From NCBI GenBank assembly GCA_001797745.1, contig MGQF01000062.1, positions 3,460-36,187 of the forward strand: a DNA stretch of 32,728 bases. The letters run 5' to 3'. This DNA is from Deltaproteobacteria bacterium RBG_13_52_11 (GTDB taxonomy: Bacteria > Desulfobacterota > B13-G15 > RBG-16-54-18). How positions within the stretch are numbered: position 1 is the stretch's first letter; each line of letters opens with the position of its first letter. Below the pieces are notes generated by a model, which did not search any database, was not told where the DNA came from, and worked only from the letters and a program-made list of their open reading frames with translations. Both the position numbers and the translations under genes were made by a program. Below, piece by piece: positions 24,832 through 32,728 of the stretch.

Positions 24832-25063
24832 CCCTTCGTTCCCCTCCTTCCTGCAGAGATTCTGTGTGGGTCATTGCGTTACGCAGGCAGCAGTTACAAC
24901 CCCTGATCTCTGCTCATGGAACACTGGGCCTCATGAGCCCTCCTAACAGCGATATATAGACCAGAAGAAAGTATTATGAAAGACGGAACAGATCGAGCCA
25001 CCGAGCATCCAATTGCAGCGCAGTTCTGGATAGATATAAGTCCTGAGAGGCAAGGTCCTCTGT

Positions 25064-26245
25064 CTAGGCCTTTCTCAGGAGGTTCCTGGCGATGACCGCC
25101 CTCTGGATCTGATTGCTTCCCTCAAAGATCTGGGTGACCTTGGCATCCCGCATCATCCTCTCCGCGGGGTAATCCCTGAGATATCCATAGCCGCCCAGGA
25201 GTTGTACGGCATCGGTGGTTACCCGCATGGCCGCATCGGAGGCAAAACATTTGGCCATGGCCGAGAGTTTGTCTACACCAATGGCGGACATCCGATCCCT
25301 CTCGTAGACCTTTTGGTCCAGGAGCGTCGCAGCCTTGTATACCAAGGCCCGCGAGGCCTCAACTTGCATGGCCATGTCAGCCAGCATAAACTGTACCCCT
25401 TGGAAATCGGCCAACTTTTGTCCGAATTGTACCCTCTTGGTGGTATAGTCCAGGACGAAGTCAATGGCCCCCTGGGCGATCCCCACTGCCTGGGCTCCGA
25501 TGGCGGGCCGAGAGAGGTTGAGGGTCATCATGGCGATCTCCCATCCGCCCCCCTCTTTTCCAATGAGGTTCTCCTTGGGAACCATGGCATTCTCGAAGAT
25601 AAGGTCGGTGGTGTCGGAACCCCTCATACCCAATTTCTCTTCTCTTTTTCCGATGGTGAGTCCTGCAGTTTCCTTTTCCACCATGAAGACAGAGATCCCC
25701 TTGGTCCTCTCCCCCGGTCTCGTGGTGACGAAGACGGTGTATAGGTCAGCCGCACCGCCGTTGGTTACAAAACATTTCCTCCCATTTAAGAGGTAATAAT
25801 CCCCTTCTAACACTGCAGTGGTATTAAGAGAAGCGGCATCGGAACCCGCTTCTGGCTCTGTCAGGGCAAAGGCAGCCAGGGCATGGTCTTTCGCCACCCG
25901 CTCGTAGAATCTCTTTTTCTGCTCTTCAGTACCGGCCATCATCAGAGGCATGAGACCGACGGAGTGGGCAAGAATCATGAGGGAACTAGATCCACAGGCA
26001 TAGGCGATCTCCTCTGCGATGATGCAGAAGGCGGTGATATCCCCATCCATTCCTCCATAGCCCTCCGACAGCATCACCGAGAGGTACCCCTGTTGTGCAA
26101 AGAGCTCGGCCATGTCCCATGGAAAGGCACCAGCCGCATCTATTTCCGCCGCCCTCTTGGCTACCTTGGTGGAGGCGATTTTCTTCACCGATTCCCTGAG
26201 GAGGTGATTGCGCTCCTCCTTCATCTCCAAGCTCATCTCAGCCAT
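25064..26245 (-). CDS. Acyl-CoA dehydrogenase
   Basis: ALTEPEAGSDAASL; GRKCFVTNGGAADLYTVFV; RVQFGQKLADFQGVQFMLADMA; AVQLLGGYGYLRDYPAERMMRDAKVTQIFEGSNQIQRAVIAR. Confidence 0.96.
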   Translation of the reverse strand: MAEMSLEMKEERNHLLRESVKKIASTKVAKRAAEIDAAGAFPWDMAELFAQQGYLSVMLSEGYGGMDGDITAFCIIAEEIAYACGSSSLMILAHSVGLMPLMMAGTEEQKKRFYERVAKDHALAAFALTEPEAGSDAASLNTTAVLEGDYYLLNGRKCFVTNGGAADLYTVFVTTRPGERTKGISVFMVEKETAGLTIGKREEKLGMRGSDTTDLIFENAMVPKENLIGKEGGGWEIAMMTLNLSRPAIGAQAVGIAQGAIDFVLDYTTKRVQFGQKLADFQGVQFMLADMAMQVEASRALVYKAATLLDQKVYERDRMSAIGVDKLSAMAKCFASDAAMRVTTDAVQLLGGYGYLRDYPAERMMRDAKVTQIFEGSNQIQRAVIARNLLRKA

Positions 26246-26309
26246 TTCCTGATCCTCATATCTTCTAATTTTACAAAAGTTATTTCATACCACAAAATGT
26301 CCACCTGAG

Positions 26310-26345
26310 GCAAGGGTTTTCCCCGCTAAAAACCCCTTGCATTTT
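26310..26345 (+). terminator. Terminator-like hairpin plus T5 in the acyl-CoA dehydrogenase/response-regulator divergent intergenic region
   Basis: GCAAGGGTTTT...AAAAACCCCTTGC (one bulge) followed by ATTTTT on the plus strand. Confidence 0.4.
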
Positions 26346-26525
26346 TGTATTATGGACATGATAATAACACATTGTGCTCACCCTCATACAGTATAAAAAA
26401 CCGTACATATCTGCATTGGCGGTCATGGGGACGAAACCCCGCCTCAAAGGTGCCAAAGGGTATTCGAGGACAAACGCGGTATAAGGATCCACTGAGCCAT
26501 CTATGTTCATGATACCATTCCTGCT

Positions 26526-27212
26526 ATGCGCATCTTGGTGGTAGAGGACGAGAAGAAGGTAGCCAGTTTTCTCAAAAAGGGGCTGGAAGAGGAGTATTAT
26601 GCCGTGGACTGCGCCTACGACGGAGAAGAAGCCCTTTTTATGGTGGAGACCAACGATTATGACCTCGTGATCCTGGACATCATGCTCCCCAAGATAGATG
26701 GCCTGGAGGTTTTGGAGAGGGTGCGGGATAAGGGGTTGACTATCCCTGTCCTGATGTTGACGGCCAAGGATTCTGTGGAGGATGTCGTCAGGGGGCTCGA
26801 CGCAGGGGGTGATGACTACCTGACCAAGCCCTTTGCCTTCGCCGAGCTGCTCGCAAGGGTGAGGGCGTTGTTCAGGAGGAAAGAGCGGGAACCCGCAGGG
26901 GAGTTGCGGGTAGCGGATCTGGTCTTGGATCCGGTTGCCCACAAGGTGAGCAGGGGGGGTGAGGAGATCGAACTCACGGCCAAGGAGTATGCCCTCCTCG
27001 AATACCTGATGCGCCATGCCAACCGGGTAGTGACCAGGACCATGATAACAGAACATGTGTGGGACTACCATTTCGACCCCATGACCAACGTCATCGATGT
27101 CTATGTCAATCATCTGCGTAAAAAGGTCGACCCGAACTCTTCGCGCAGGCTTATCCACACCATCAGAGGGGTTGGGTATATACTAAAGGAAATAGGGGAT
27201 GATGCTGTTTAA
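26526..27212 (+). CDS. OmpR/PhoB-family response regulator
   Basis: ILVVEDEKKVASFLKKGLEEEYYAVD...VILDIMLPKIDGLEVL...GADDYL-like GGDDYLTKPF; winged helix ELTAKEYALLEYLMRHANRVVTRTMITEHVWDY. Confidence 0.96.
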   Translation: MRILVVEDEKKVASFLKKGLEEEYYAVDCAYDGEEALFMVETNDYDLVILDIMLPKIDGLEVLERVRDKGLTIPVLMLTAKDSVEDVVRGLDAGGDDYLTKPFAFAELLARVRALFRRKEREPAGELRVADLVLDPVAHKVSRGGEEIELTAKEYALLEYLMRHANRVVTRTMITEHVWDYHFDPMTNVIDVYVNHLRKKVDPNSSRRLIHTIRGVGYILKEIGDDAV

Positions 27213-28617
27213 GACCATAAAGTTTAAACTGACCCTCTGGTATGTGGTGATCCTGGGAATTATCCTCTCTTCTTTCAGCTTCTTCCTGTACTTTACCCTC
27301 GCCGACAGCCTCTATACGGGGGTGGACAACAAGATAAAGACCATGGCGGAGATCGTCGTCTCCTCGGCGCGTAGCCCCTTTGGGGCGGGCACCAGCATAA
27401 CCGATCTCGACCAGATCATGACGGAACGCTTCGGGATCAGGCCCTTGGGGAGGTTTATTCAAATACTGGATGAATCGGGCAAGGTCGGAGGCAGGTCGAC
27501 CAACCTGAGGGATATGCAGATCCCCATCAGCGTCCAGACCCTGACGGCAGCGTCCAAGGGTAAGACGACCTTCGAGACCGTTCAGGTCATGGGGAAATAT
27601 CCCTTGCGGGTGGTGACTATGCCCATTACAGAGAACGAGAGGATGGTGGGGATCGTCCAGGTGGGCAGTTCCCTGGAAGGCGTGGAGGAGGCCCTGCACG
27701 AGCTCCTCATCATCCTGCTCATTGCCGTCCCAGCCGCCCTGTTGTTTGCCAGCGCTGGGGGGCTCTTTTTGGCCAATAAGGCCCTGAGGCCAGTGGATGA
27801 GATCACGCAGATCGCCCGCAGAATCGGTTCCGGCGACCTCAACCAGAGGATACGGATAAAGCGGGTCAATGATGAACTCGGGAGGCTGGCCTCGACCTTC
27901 AATGAGATGATCGCCAAGCTGGAGCGATCGTTTCGCCAGGTAAGGCGCTTCACCGCCGATGCCTCTCATGAACTCAAGACCCCGTTAACCATCCTCAGGG
28001 GAGAGGTGGAGGTAGGACTGAAAAAGAAAAGGGGCATGAAGGAATATCAGAGGATATTGGCCAGCAACCTGGAAGAGATAAGCCGCATGTCCCGTATTGT
28101 CGATGACCTGCTCACCCTCTCCCGTGCAGACATGGGGGAACTTACCATGGTGCATGAGGAGATCAAGCTGTCCTCGCTCGCCCGGGAGGTATGGGAGGAT
28201 CTCCAGATTCTGGCCCAGGGAAAAGGGGTTCAGCTGAATTTCATGGATGACGGTTTCACGACGGTAGAGGGAGACCCCCTGTTTTTGCGACAGCTCATCT
28301 TGAATTTAACGGAGAATGGACTGAAGTATACCCCCTCAGGAGGTAAGGTGCAGTTGAAGGTAGAGGGGGACCGCGATCAAGGGGTAGTCAGAATTTTTGT
28401 CTCCGACACTGGTGTGGGGATATCCCAGAAGGACCTGAAGCGGGTCTTCGATCGTTTCTTCAGGGTAGATCAGGCGCGGTCACGAGAGACAGGGGGAACG
28501 GGGCTGGGGTTGAGTATCTGCCAATGGATTGTCCATGCCCATGAGGGCCAGATCGCGGTGGAGAGCAAGGTGGGGAAGGGGAGCACCTTTACGGTGACCC
28601 TGCCCCTGAAAGATTAA
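27199..28617 (+). CDS. HAMP-containing sensor histidine kinase
   Basis: TM-periplasmic-TM-HAMP; FTADASHELKTPLTILRGEVE H-box; N box LILNLTENGLKYTP; DTGVGISQKDLKRVFDRFFR; GGTGLGLSI. Confidence 0.96.
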   Translation: MMLFKTIKFKLTLWYVVILGIILSSFSFFLYFTLADSLYTGVDNKIKTMAEIVVSSARSPFGAGTSITDLDQIMTERFGIRPLGRFIQILDESGKVGGRSTNLRDMQIPISVQTLTAASKGKTTFETVQVMGKYPLRVVTMPITENERMVGIVQVGSSLEGVEEALHELLIILLIAVPAALLFASAGGLFLANKALRPVDEITQIARRIGSGDLNQRIRIKRVNDELGRLASTFNEMIAKLERSFRQVRRFTADASHELKTPLTILRGEVEVGLKKKRGMKEYQRILASNLEEISRMSRIVDDLLTLSRADMGELTMVHEEIKLSSLAREVWEDLQILAQGKGVQLNFMDDGFTTVEGDPLFLRQLILNLTENGLKYTPSGGKVQLKVEGDRDQGVVRIFVSDTGVGISQKDLKRVFDRFFRVDQARSRETGGTGLGLSICQWIVHAHEGQIAVESKVGKGSTFTVTLPLKD

Positions 28618-28622
28618 AAAGA

Positions 28623-28666
28623 TTTAATCTTCCTTTAATGGACGTTTAATCTTCCTCGGTTATAAT
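28623..28666 (+). promoter_or_regulatory. Three 11-bp direct repeats (TTTAATCTTCC/TTTAATGGACG/TTTAATCTTCC) upstream of -10 TATAAT; candidate OmpR/PhoB-type activator site
   Basis: TTTAAT at 28623, 28634 and 28645 (exact 11-bp phase), TATAAT at 28661-28666. Confidence 0.75.
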
Positions 28667-28695
28667 GATGTCAAAAAGAAAGGCCGGGGAAGAAG

Positions 28696-28932
28696 ATGTA
28701 TTTCAAGTTGGTGATGGAAGGAGGTCATGTAGGGGCGGGGAAGAGTTGTGAGATGGTGAGGTATTTTAAGGGTGACGACATCTTCTGCGTCCTTACAAAA
28801 TCCCTCCATACCCCTCGTTTGAAGAAGAAGGAGTTCGGTGGTGGTATCAAGCTTATCAAGGAGATCTCATGGCGAGAATATATCACCGGCAAGGGGCAAG
28901 AGAGGAGAAATCCTTACCTCAACCGTAATTGA
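28696..28932 (+). CDS. Small hypothetical protein (78 aa)
   Basis: MYFKLVMEGGHVGAGKSCEMVRYFKGDDIFCVL..., preceded by the promoter at 28623-28666; same strand as htrA. Confidence 0.65.
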   Translation: MYFKLVMEGGHVGAGKSCEMVRYFKGDDIFCVLTKSLHTPRLKKKEFGGGIKLIKEISWREYITGKGQERRNPYLNRN

Positions 28933-29001
28933 TCTTTTCCCCCCCTTACGTCCTTCAATACATTATCGTACAAAAATTACATATTAAGGAGTATAGAAAC
29001 A

Positions 29002-30423
29002 ATGAAACACGTACCTAAAATTATACTCGTGGTGTCTCTCGTCTGCTCTCTGGCCATCCTTCCCTCCCTTTCCATGGGCAAAGAGGTAGCTCAAGGGGTC
29101 ACGGGACTCCCCTCCCTAACCGAGTTGGCCAAGGAACTGAAGCCCACCGTGGTCAACATCAGCACCACTAAAGTGGTGCGGAGCCCCTTGGATGATTTCT
29201 TCCAGGGGTTTCGGGACTCCCCTGACTTCTTCGGTGATGACTTCTTCAAGCGGTTCTTCGGAGACCAACGCCGAGAGTTCAGACAGAAGAGCTTAGGATC
29301 GGGTTTTATTATCGACAAAGAGGGTTATATCCTCACCAACCATCACGTGGTCGAGAAGGCCGAAGAGATCAAGGTCAAGCTCTCGGACAAAAAGGAATAC
29401 GGCGCCCAGGTAATTGGAACAGACCCAAAGACGGATCTGGCCCTGATCAAGATCAAGGCTACGGGAGACCTGCCCGTGGTCCATATGGGCGATTCGGATA
29501 AGCTGGAGGTGGGTGAATGGGTTGTCGCCATCGGCAACCCCTTTGGGCTCGAGCAGACTGTTACGACGGGGATCATCAGCGCCAAGGGGAGGGTGATCGG
29601 GGCAGGTCCCTATGACGACTTCCTCCAGACCGATGCCTCCATCAACCCTGGCAACAGCGGTGGCCCCCTCTTTAACCTCAAGGGGGAGGTGGTGGGGATC
29701 AACACCGCCATTGTAGCCGGGGGTCAGGGAATCGGGTTTGCCATCCCCATCAATATGGCTAAGGGCCTGTTACCCCAGCTCAAAAGGGGCAGGGTGGTCT
29801 ATGGGTATCTGGGGGTATATATTCAGGACATCACCCCGGAACTGGCAAGCTCCTTCGGTCTCACAGAATCCAAGGGTGTGCTGGTCTCCGACGTAATACC
29901 GGACTCCCCTGCGAGCAAGGGAGGAGTGCATAAGGGTGACGTCATCCTGGAGTACGACGGGAAACAGGTCGAGGATAAGGGCCAACTCACCAAAATAGTG
30001 GGCAGAACACCAATTGGAAAAAAGGTAAAGCTCATTGTCTTGCGAGACAAGAAACAAGAGACCTTGTGGGTTACCATCGTGGCAGTTCAGGAGAAACAGG
30101 TCACTGCCGCTGCACAGAAACTTGAGGGGACAGATCGCTGGGGCATCAAGGTCCAGGATATCACTCCAGATATGGCTGCTCACCTCGGTTTGCCTGATAA
30201 TGAAGGGGTAGTGATTACCGAGGTGGAACCGGGGTCCTCTGCCCAGGAAGAAGGCCTACAACCGGGAGATGTGATCATTGAGGTGGAACATAACCCGATC
30301 AAGGATCTGGCTGCCTTCAGAAAATATATCGAGCCGTACAAAAAGAAAAAGACCCTCTTGCTCACCGTGCGGACGAAAGCCAATGATTATCACAACTTCT
30401 TTGTGGTCTTGAAGAAGGGCTAG
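29002..30423 (+). CDS. Do-family (HtrA/DegP/DegQ) periplasmic serine protease with two PDZ domains
   Basis: [62 protein letters not shown]; two PDZ modules. Confidence 0.96.
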   Translation: MKHVPKIILVVSLVCSLAILPSLSMGKEVAQGVTGLPSLTELAKELKPTVVNISTTKVVRSPLDDFFQGFRDSPDFFGDDFFKRFFGDQRREFRQKSLGSGFIIDKEGYILTNHHVVEKAEEIKVKLSDKKEYGAQVIGTDPKTDLALIKIKATGDLPVVHMGDSDKLEVGEWVVAIGNPFGLEQTVTTGIISAKGRVIGAGPYDDFLQTDASINPGNSGGPLFNLKGEVVGINTAIVAGGQGIGFAIPINMAKGLLPQLKRGRVVYGYLGVYIQDITPELASSFGLTESKGVLVSDVIPDSPASKGGVHKGDVILEYDGKQVEDKGQLTKIVGRTPIGKKVKLIVLRDKKQETLWVTIVAVQEKQVTAAAQKLEGTDRWGIKVQDITPDMAAHLGLPDNEGVVITEVEPGSSAQEEGLQPGDVIIEVEHNPIKDLAAFRKYIEPYKKKKTLLLTVRTKANDYHNFFVVLKKG

Positions 30424-31292
30424 ATGACCTTGTTGAGGGGGTACTCGATGATCCCCACCGCCCCCTTTCTGATCAACTGGGGAATGAGTTCCCTGGCTTC
30501 CAACTCTGACATCACCGTCTCCACAGAGACCCAGGCCTGATTGTACAGGTCAGCCACGGTGGGGGCGGTGATGCTGGGCAGTACCCCCATCACCTCTTGA
30601 AGTTGTTCTTTGGGGACGTTCATCTTCAGACCGACCATCCCCTCGGCATCCAGGGCACCCTTCAGGAGCTTGCCGATCTGTTCTATCTTCTCCCGCTTCC
30701 AGGGGTCCTTCCAGGCCTTCTTGTTAGCGATGAGTTGGGGATAGGTGGTCATTAATTCCTCGACGATCCTCAAGCCGTTGGCCTTAATGGTACTCCCGGT
30801 CTCCGTTACCTCTACAATGGCGTCGGCCAACCCCTCCACTACCTTTGCCTCGGTTGCCCCCCATGAGAACTCCACATCGACCTGTACCCCCTTTTTGGCA
30901 AAGTACGTGCGAGTGAAGTTCACCAACTCGGTAAAGACCTTTTTCCCCTTGAGGTCTTCAATCCGCTTCGCAGGGGAGTTTTCTGCCACCACCAACACCC
31001 ACCGGGCGGGCTGTTGGGTGGCCTTGGAGTAGACCAGATCCTGCGCCACTGCCACATCGGAATTGTTTTCCAAGATCCAGTCCTTGCCCGTCAGCCCCAC
31101 GTCGAGGGTCCCCGTTTCCACAAAGCGGGACATCTCTTGCGCCCGCACCAGGATGCAGCGGATCTCAGGGTCATCAATGGAGGGGAAATAACTCCTCGAA
31201 TCCATGGTGATCTTCCACCCTGAACGCCGAAAGAGCTCAATGGTGGCCTTCTCCAGGCTCCCTTTGGGTATGCCGAGCTTCAAGAGCTTCAC
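30420..31292 (-). CDS. hisG: ATP phosphoribosyltransferase, long form
   Basis: [54 protein letters not shown]-terminal regulatory domain. Confidence 0.96.
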   Translation of the reverse strand: MKLLKLGIPKGSLEKATIELFRRSGWKITMDSRSYFPSIDDPEIRCILVRAQEMSRFVETGTLDVGLTGKDWILENNSDVAVAQDLVYSKATQQPARWVLVVAENSPAKRIEDLKGKKVFTELVNFTRTYFAKKGVQVDVEFSWGATEAKVVEGLADAIVEVTETGSTIKANGLRIVEELMTTYPQLIANKKAWKDPWKREKIEQIGKLLKGALDAEGMVGLKMNVPKEQLQEVMGVLPSITAPTVADLYNQAWVSVETVMSELEARELIPQLIRKGAVGIIEYPLNKVI

Positions 31293-31684
31293 CGGTACAC
31301 CTCCTCCGGATCAAAGACCCGTTCATCTATTTCCTTCAGTTCTCCCCCCTCCAGCCTTCGATAGAAACAGCTGCGGTGGCCTGTGTGGCAGGCGCCTCCC
31401 CCCTGCTGGGTCACCTTGAGCAGGACGGTGTCTTCATTACAGTCCACGTAGATCTCCTTGACCTCCTGCAGGTTCCCCGATTGCTCCCCCTTTACCCAGA
31501 GCTCATTTCTGGACCTGCTCCAGTAGGTGGCCAGACGGGTTCTCAGCGTCTCCCCCCAGGCCTGGCGGTTCATAAAAGCCAGCATCAGGATCTCACCAGA
31601 GGTGTAGTCTTGTACCACCACCGGTATCAGGCCTCCCAGCCTATCGAAGTTGGGTTCAATCCCCCCCATGTTCAATCTCCTCAC
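31289..31684 (-). CDS. hisI: Phosphoribosyl-AMP cyclohydrolase
   Basis: [88 protein letters not shown]. Confidence 0.96.
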   Translation of the reverse strand: MRRLNMGGIEPNFDRLGGLIPVVVQDYTSGEILMLAFMNRQAWGETLRTRLATYWSRSRNELWVKGEQSGNLQEVKEIYVDCNEDTVLLKVTQQGGGACHTGHRSCFYRRLEGGELKEIDERVFDPEEVYR

Positions 31685-32062
31685 TCCTCTTTTACCATAG
31701 ATCGTCCGTTATATCAACTTCTGGAAAATACACGATTCGAGGGTGCGCCTCCTCCCATGTTTGTGGGGGGGTAGTATAATCTGAGACAGGCAGAAATATT
31801 AGGTTTGATGAGATAAGTATGCGACTTTAAAGACACTATAATGATACGCGGGCGGCGGTTGTCTCATTTTCTGTTATGTGGATAACTCGATTTTTTACAA
31901 CAGAATATGTGACTAATTCACGGCAAAAAATCAATAATTATCAGTGGTGGGTAGTGTCCTGATTTGAAAATTAGGATGGAATTAGCATGGGATGGCAAAG
32001 TTGGTTTCTCGATAGGCGCAACGGTTGGCGGCTTAGGCACTTTGCCAGCCCCTTATAATCTC

Positions 32063-32106
32063 TGGCGTCCCCAAGGGGATTTGAACCCCTGTTGCCGACG
32101 TGAAAG
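32063..32106 (-). pseudogene. 3' half of tRNA-Glu(UUC), truncated at the anticodon loop; probable integration (att) scar
   Basis: Reverse strand CTTTCAC GTCGG CAAC AGGGG TTCAAAT CCCCT TGGGGAC G CCA; the sequence further 5' (CCAAG...) cannot form the anticodon, D or acceptor 5' strand. Confidence 0.85.
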
Positions 32107-32173
32107 CTTGGCAAAAAAGCCTTATTCTGCCATTTTTAACCCTCTTTAACCCTTAAAAACCCATTTAGAAGGG

Positions 32174-32728
32174 TTAAGTCCCGACTAGACTTAAAACAAT
32201 AAAATATCCAACTAAAAGAGCTAAGCCTAAGGGCACACCGAAAACCGCCCATTCTCGGCTTTTGATGCCCAATTTGCCGGCGCAGATAATATTTGGGATA
32301 TTTCCGGGAATCAGCATGCCTCCCGCTATTAATAACCCCAACAATAAATATTTGATCGTTTGCAAACTCATTTTTGAATTTATTTCAGCTGCAGTAAGAG
32401 TAGCATTATCAAGAATTGCCGAAACCATGTTTATCCAGTACAGTAGCTTGGCGGACATATGGATCAGATATTGTTCTACTATGGGTGAAAAGCCAGAACC
32501 TAGAAGAATCAAGCCCATCACAAAAATATAAACTTTAAAAGCTCTGAAAATTACATCTTTATAAGTTTCCGGCCGATCTTCGGTTAGGGTATTTTTGCTC
32601 TCTTTAGTCGATGGTGCTAAGAAGAATCCCCATATTCCTAAACCGATAACCGCTGGAGCCACCCATATCCCTAATAATTTAATTAAAAAGTAAAAGTCAG
32701 CATGATAAGGCGCACCTTTGAGTTTCGC
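32174..32728 (-). CDS. DUF1646-like integral membrane permease, N-terminus beyond window
   Basis: IPGNIPNIICAGKLGIKSREWAVFGVPLGLALLVGYFIVL; the frame stays open upstream to the edge (AKLKGAPYHADFYFLIKLLGIWVAPAVIGLG...). Confidence 0.75.
   Translation of the reverse strand, partial: AKLKGAPYHADFYFLIKLLGIWVAPAVIGLGIWGFFLAPSTKESKNTLTEDRPETYKDVIFRAFKVYIFVMGLILLGSGFSPIVEQYLIHMSAKLLYWINMVSAILDNATLTAAEINSKMSLQTIKYLLLGLLIAGGMLIPGNIPNIICAGKLGIKSREWAVFGVPLGLALLVGYFIVLSLVGT

Noticed and set aside
26280-27969. Minus-strand 292-aa and 268-aa ORFs opposite the two-component system
   Set aside because: Antisense of clear response-regulator and kinase genes; no motifs.
28940-28985. Possible fourth R1-like sequence upstream of htrA (CGTCCTTCAATACATTATCGTACAAAAATTACA)
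   Set aside because: Only loosely similar to R1 and lacks the conserved TTGACATTTATTAACAT core.
1-32728. CRISPR array, rRNA, phage structural genes, intact transposase or integrase
   Set aside because: None found; repeats present are dispersed and irregularly spaced.

Overview
This 32.7 kb window looks like a chromosomal segment of an anaerobic, Desulfobacterota-like bacterium; that lineage is inferred from gene content only. (1) Positions 1-9.8 kb: a truncated DHA2-type MFS exporter (minus strand, runs off the left edge and is missing from the ORF track), a NadD-like nucleotidyltransferase, a CheY-like receiver, tRNA-Ala(CGC), proC, an AMP-dependent synthetase/ligase, a chrA-type transporter, a DUF6498-like membrane protein, corA and a tiny Lys-rich protein. 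A mosaic repeat family that includes copies of the proC 3' end is scattered through this part. (2) Positions 9.8-21.04 kb: one co-directional 16-gene minus-strand array. In transcription order it encodes DUF134-NifX, DUF5320, a Zn ribbon, two ferredoxin-type MinD ATPases, Mrp-NifX, FmdB, an MBL hydrolase, two DUF364-like proteins, a NifU-like scaffold, a gamma-carbonic-anhydrase-like protein, a second Zn ribbon, CDF-NifX, a damaged ZIP transporter and a ModA-like binding protein. It resembles and extends the ORP (orange protein)/MinD metallocluster loci of sulfate reducers and is the best candidate for an incompletely described system. A 16-bp perfect palindrome overlaps its predicted promoter, and strong internal SD-ATG sites lie exactly at two NifX domain fusion junctions. 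(3) Positions 21.3-31.7 kb: a DUF1285-like protein, comEC, an acyl-CoA dehydrogenase, an OmpR-type two-component system, a small ORF plus HtrA/DegQ preceded by three 11-bp TTTAAT direct repeats at a promoter, and hisG-hisI. (4) Right end: a 3' half of tRNA-Glu cut at the anticodon loop (probable att site) next to a DUF1646-like permease that runs off the window. No CRISPR array, rRNA or intact transposase was seen.
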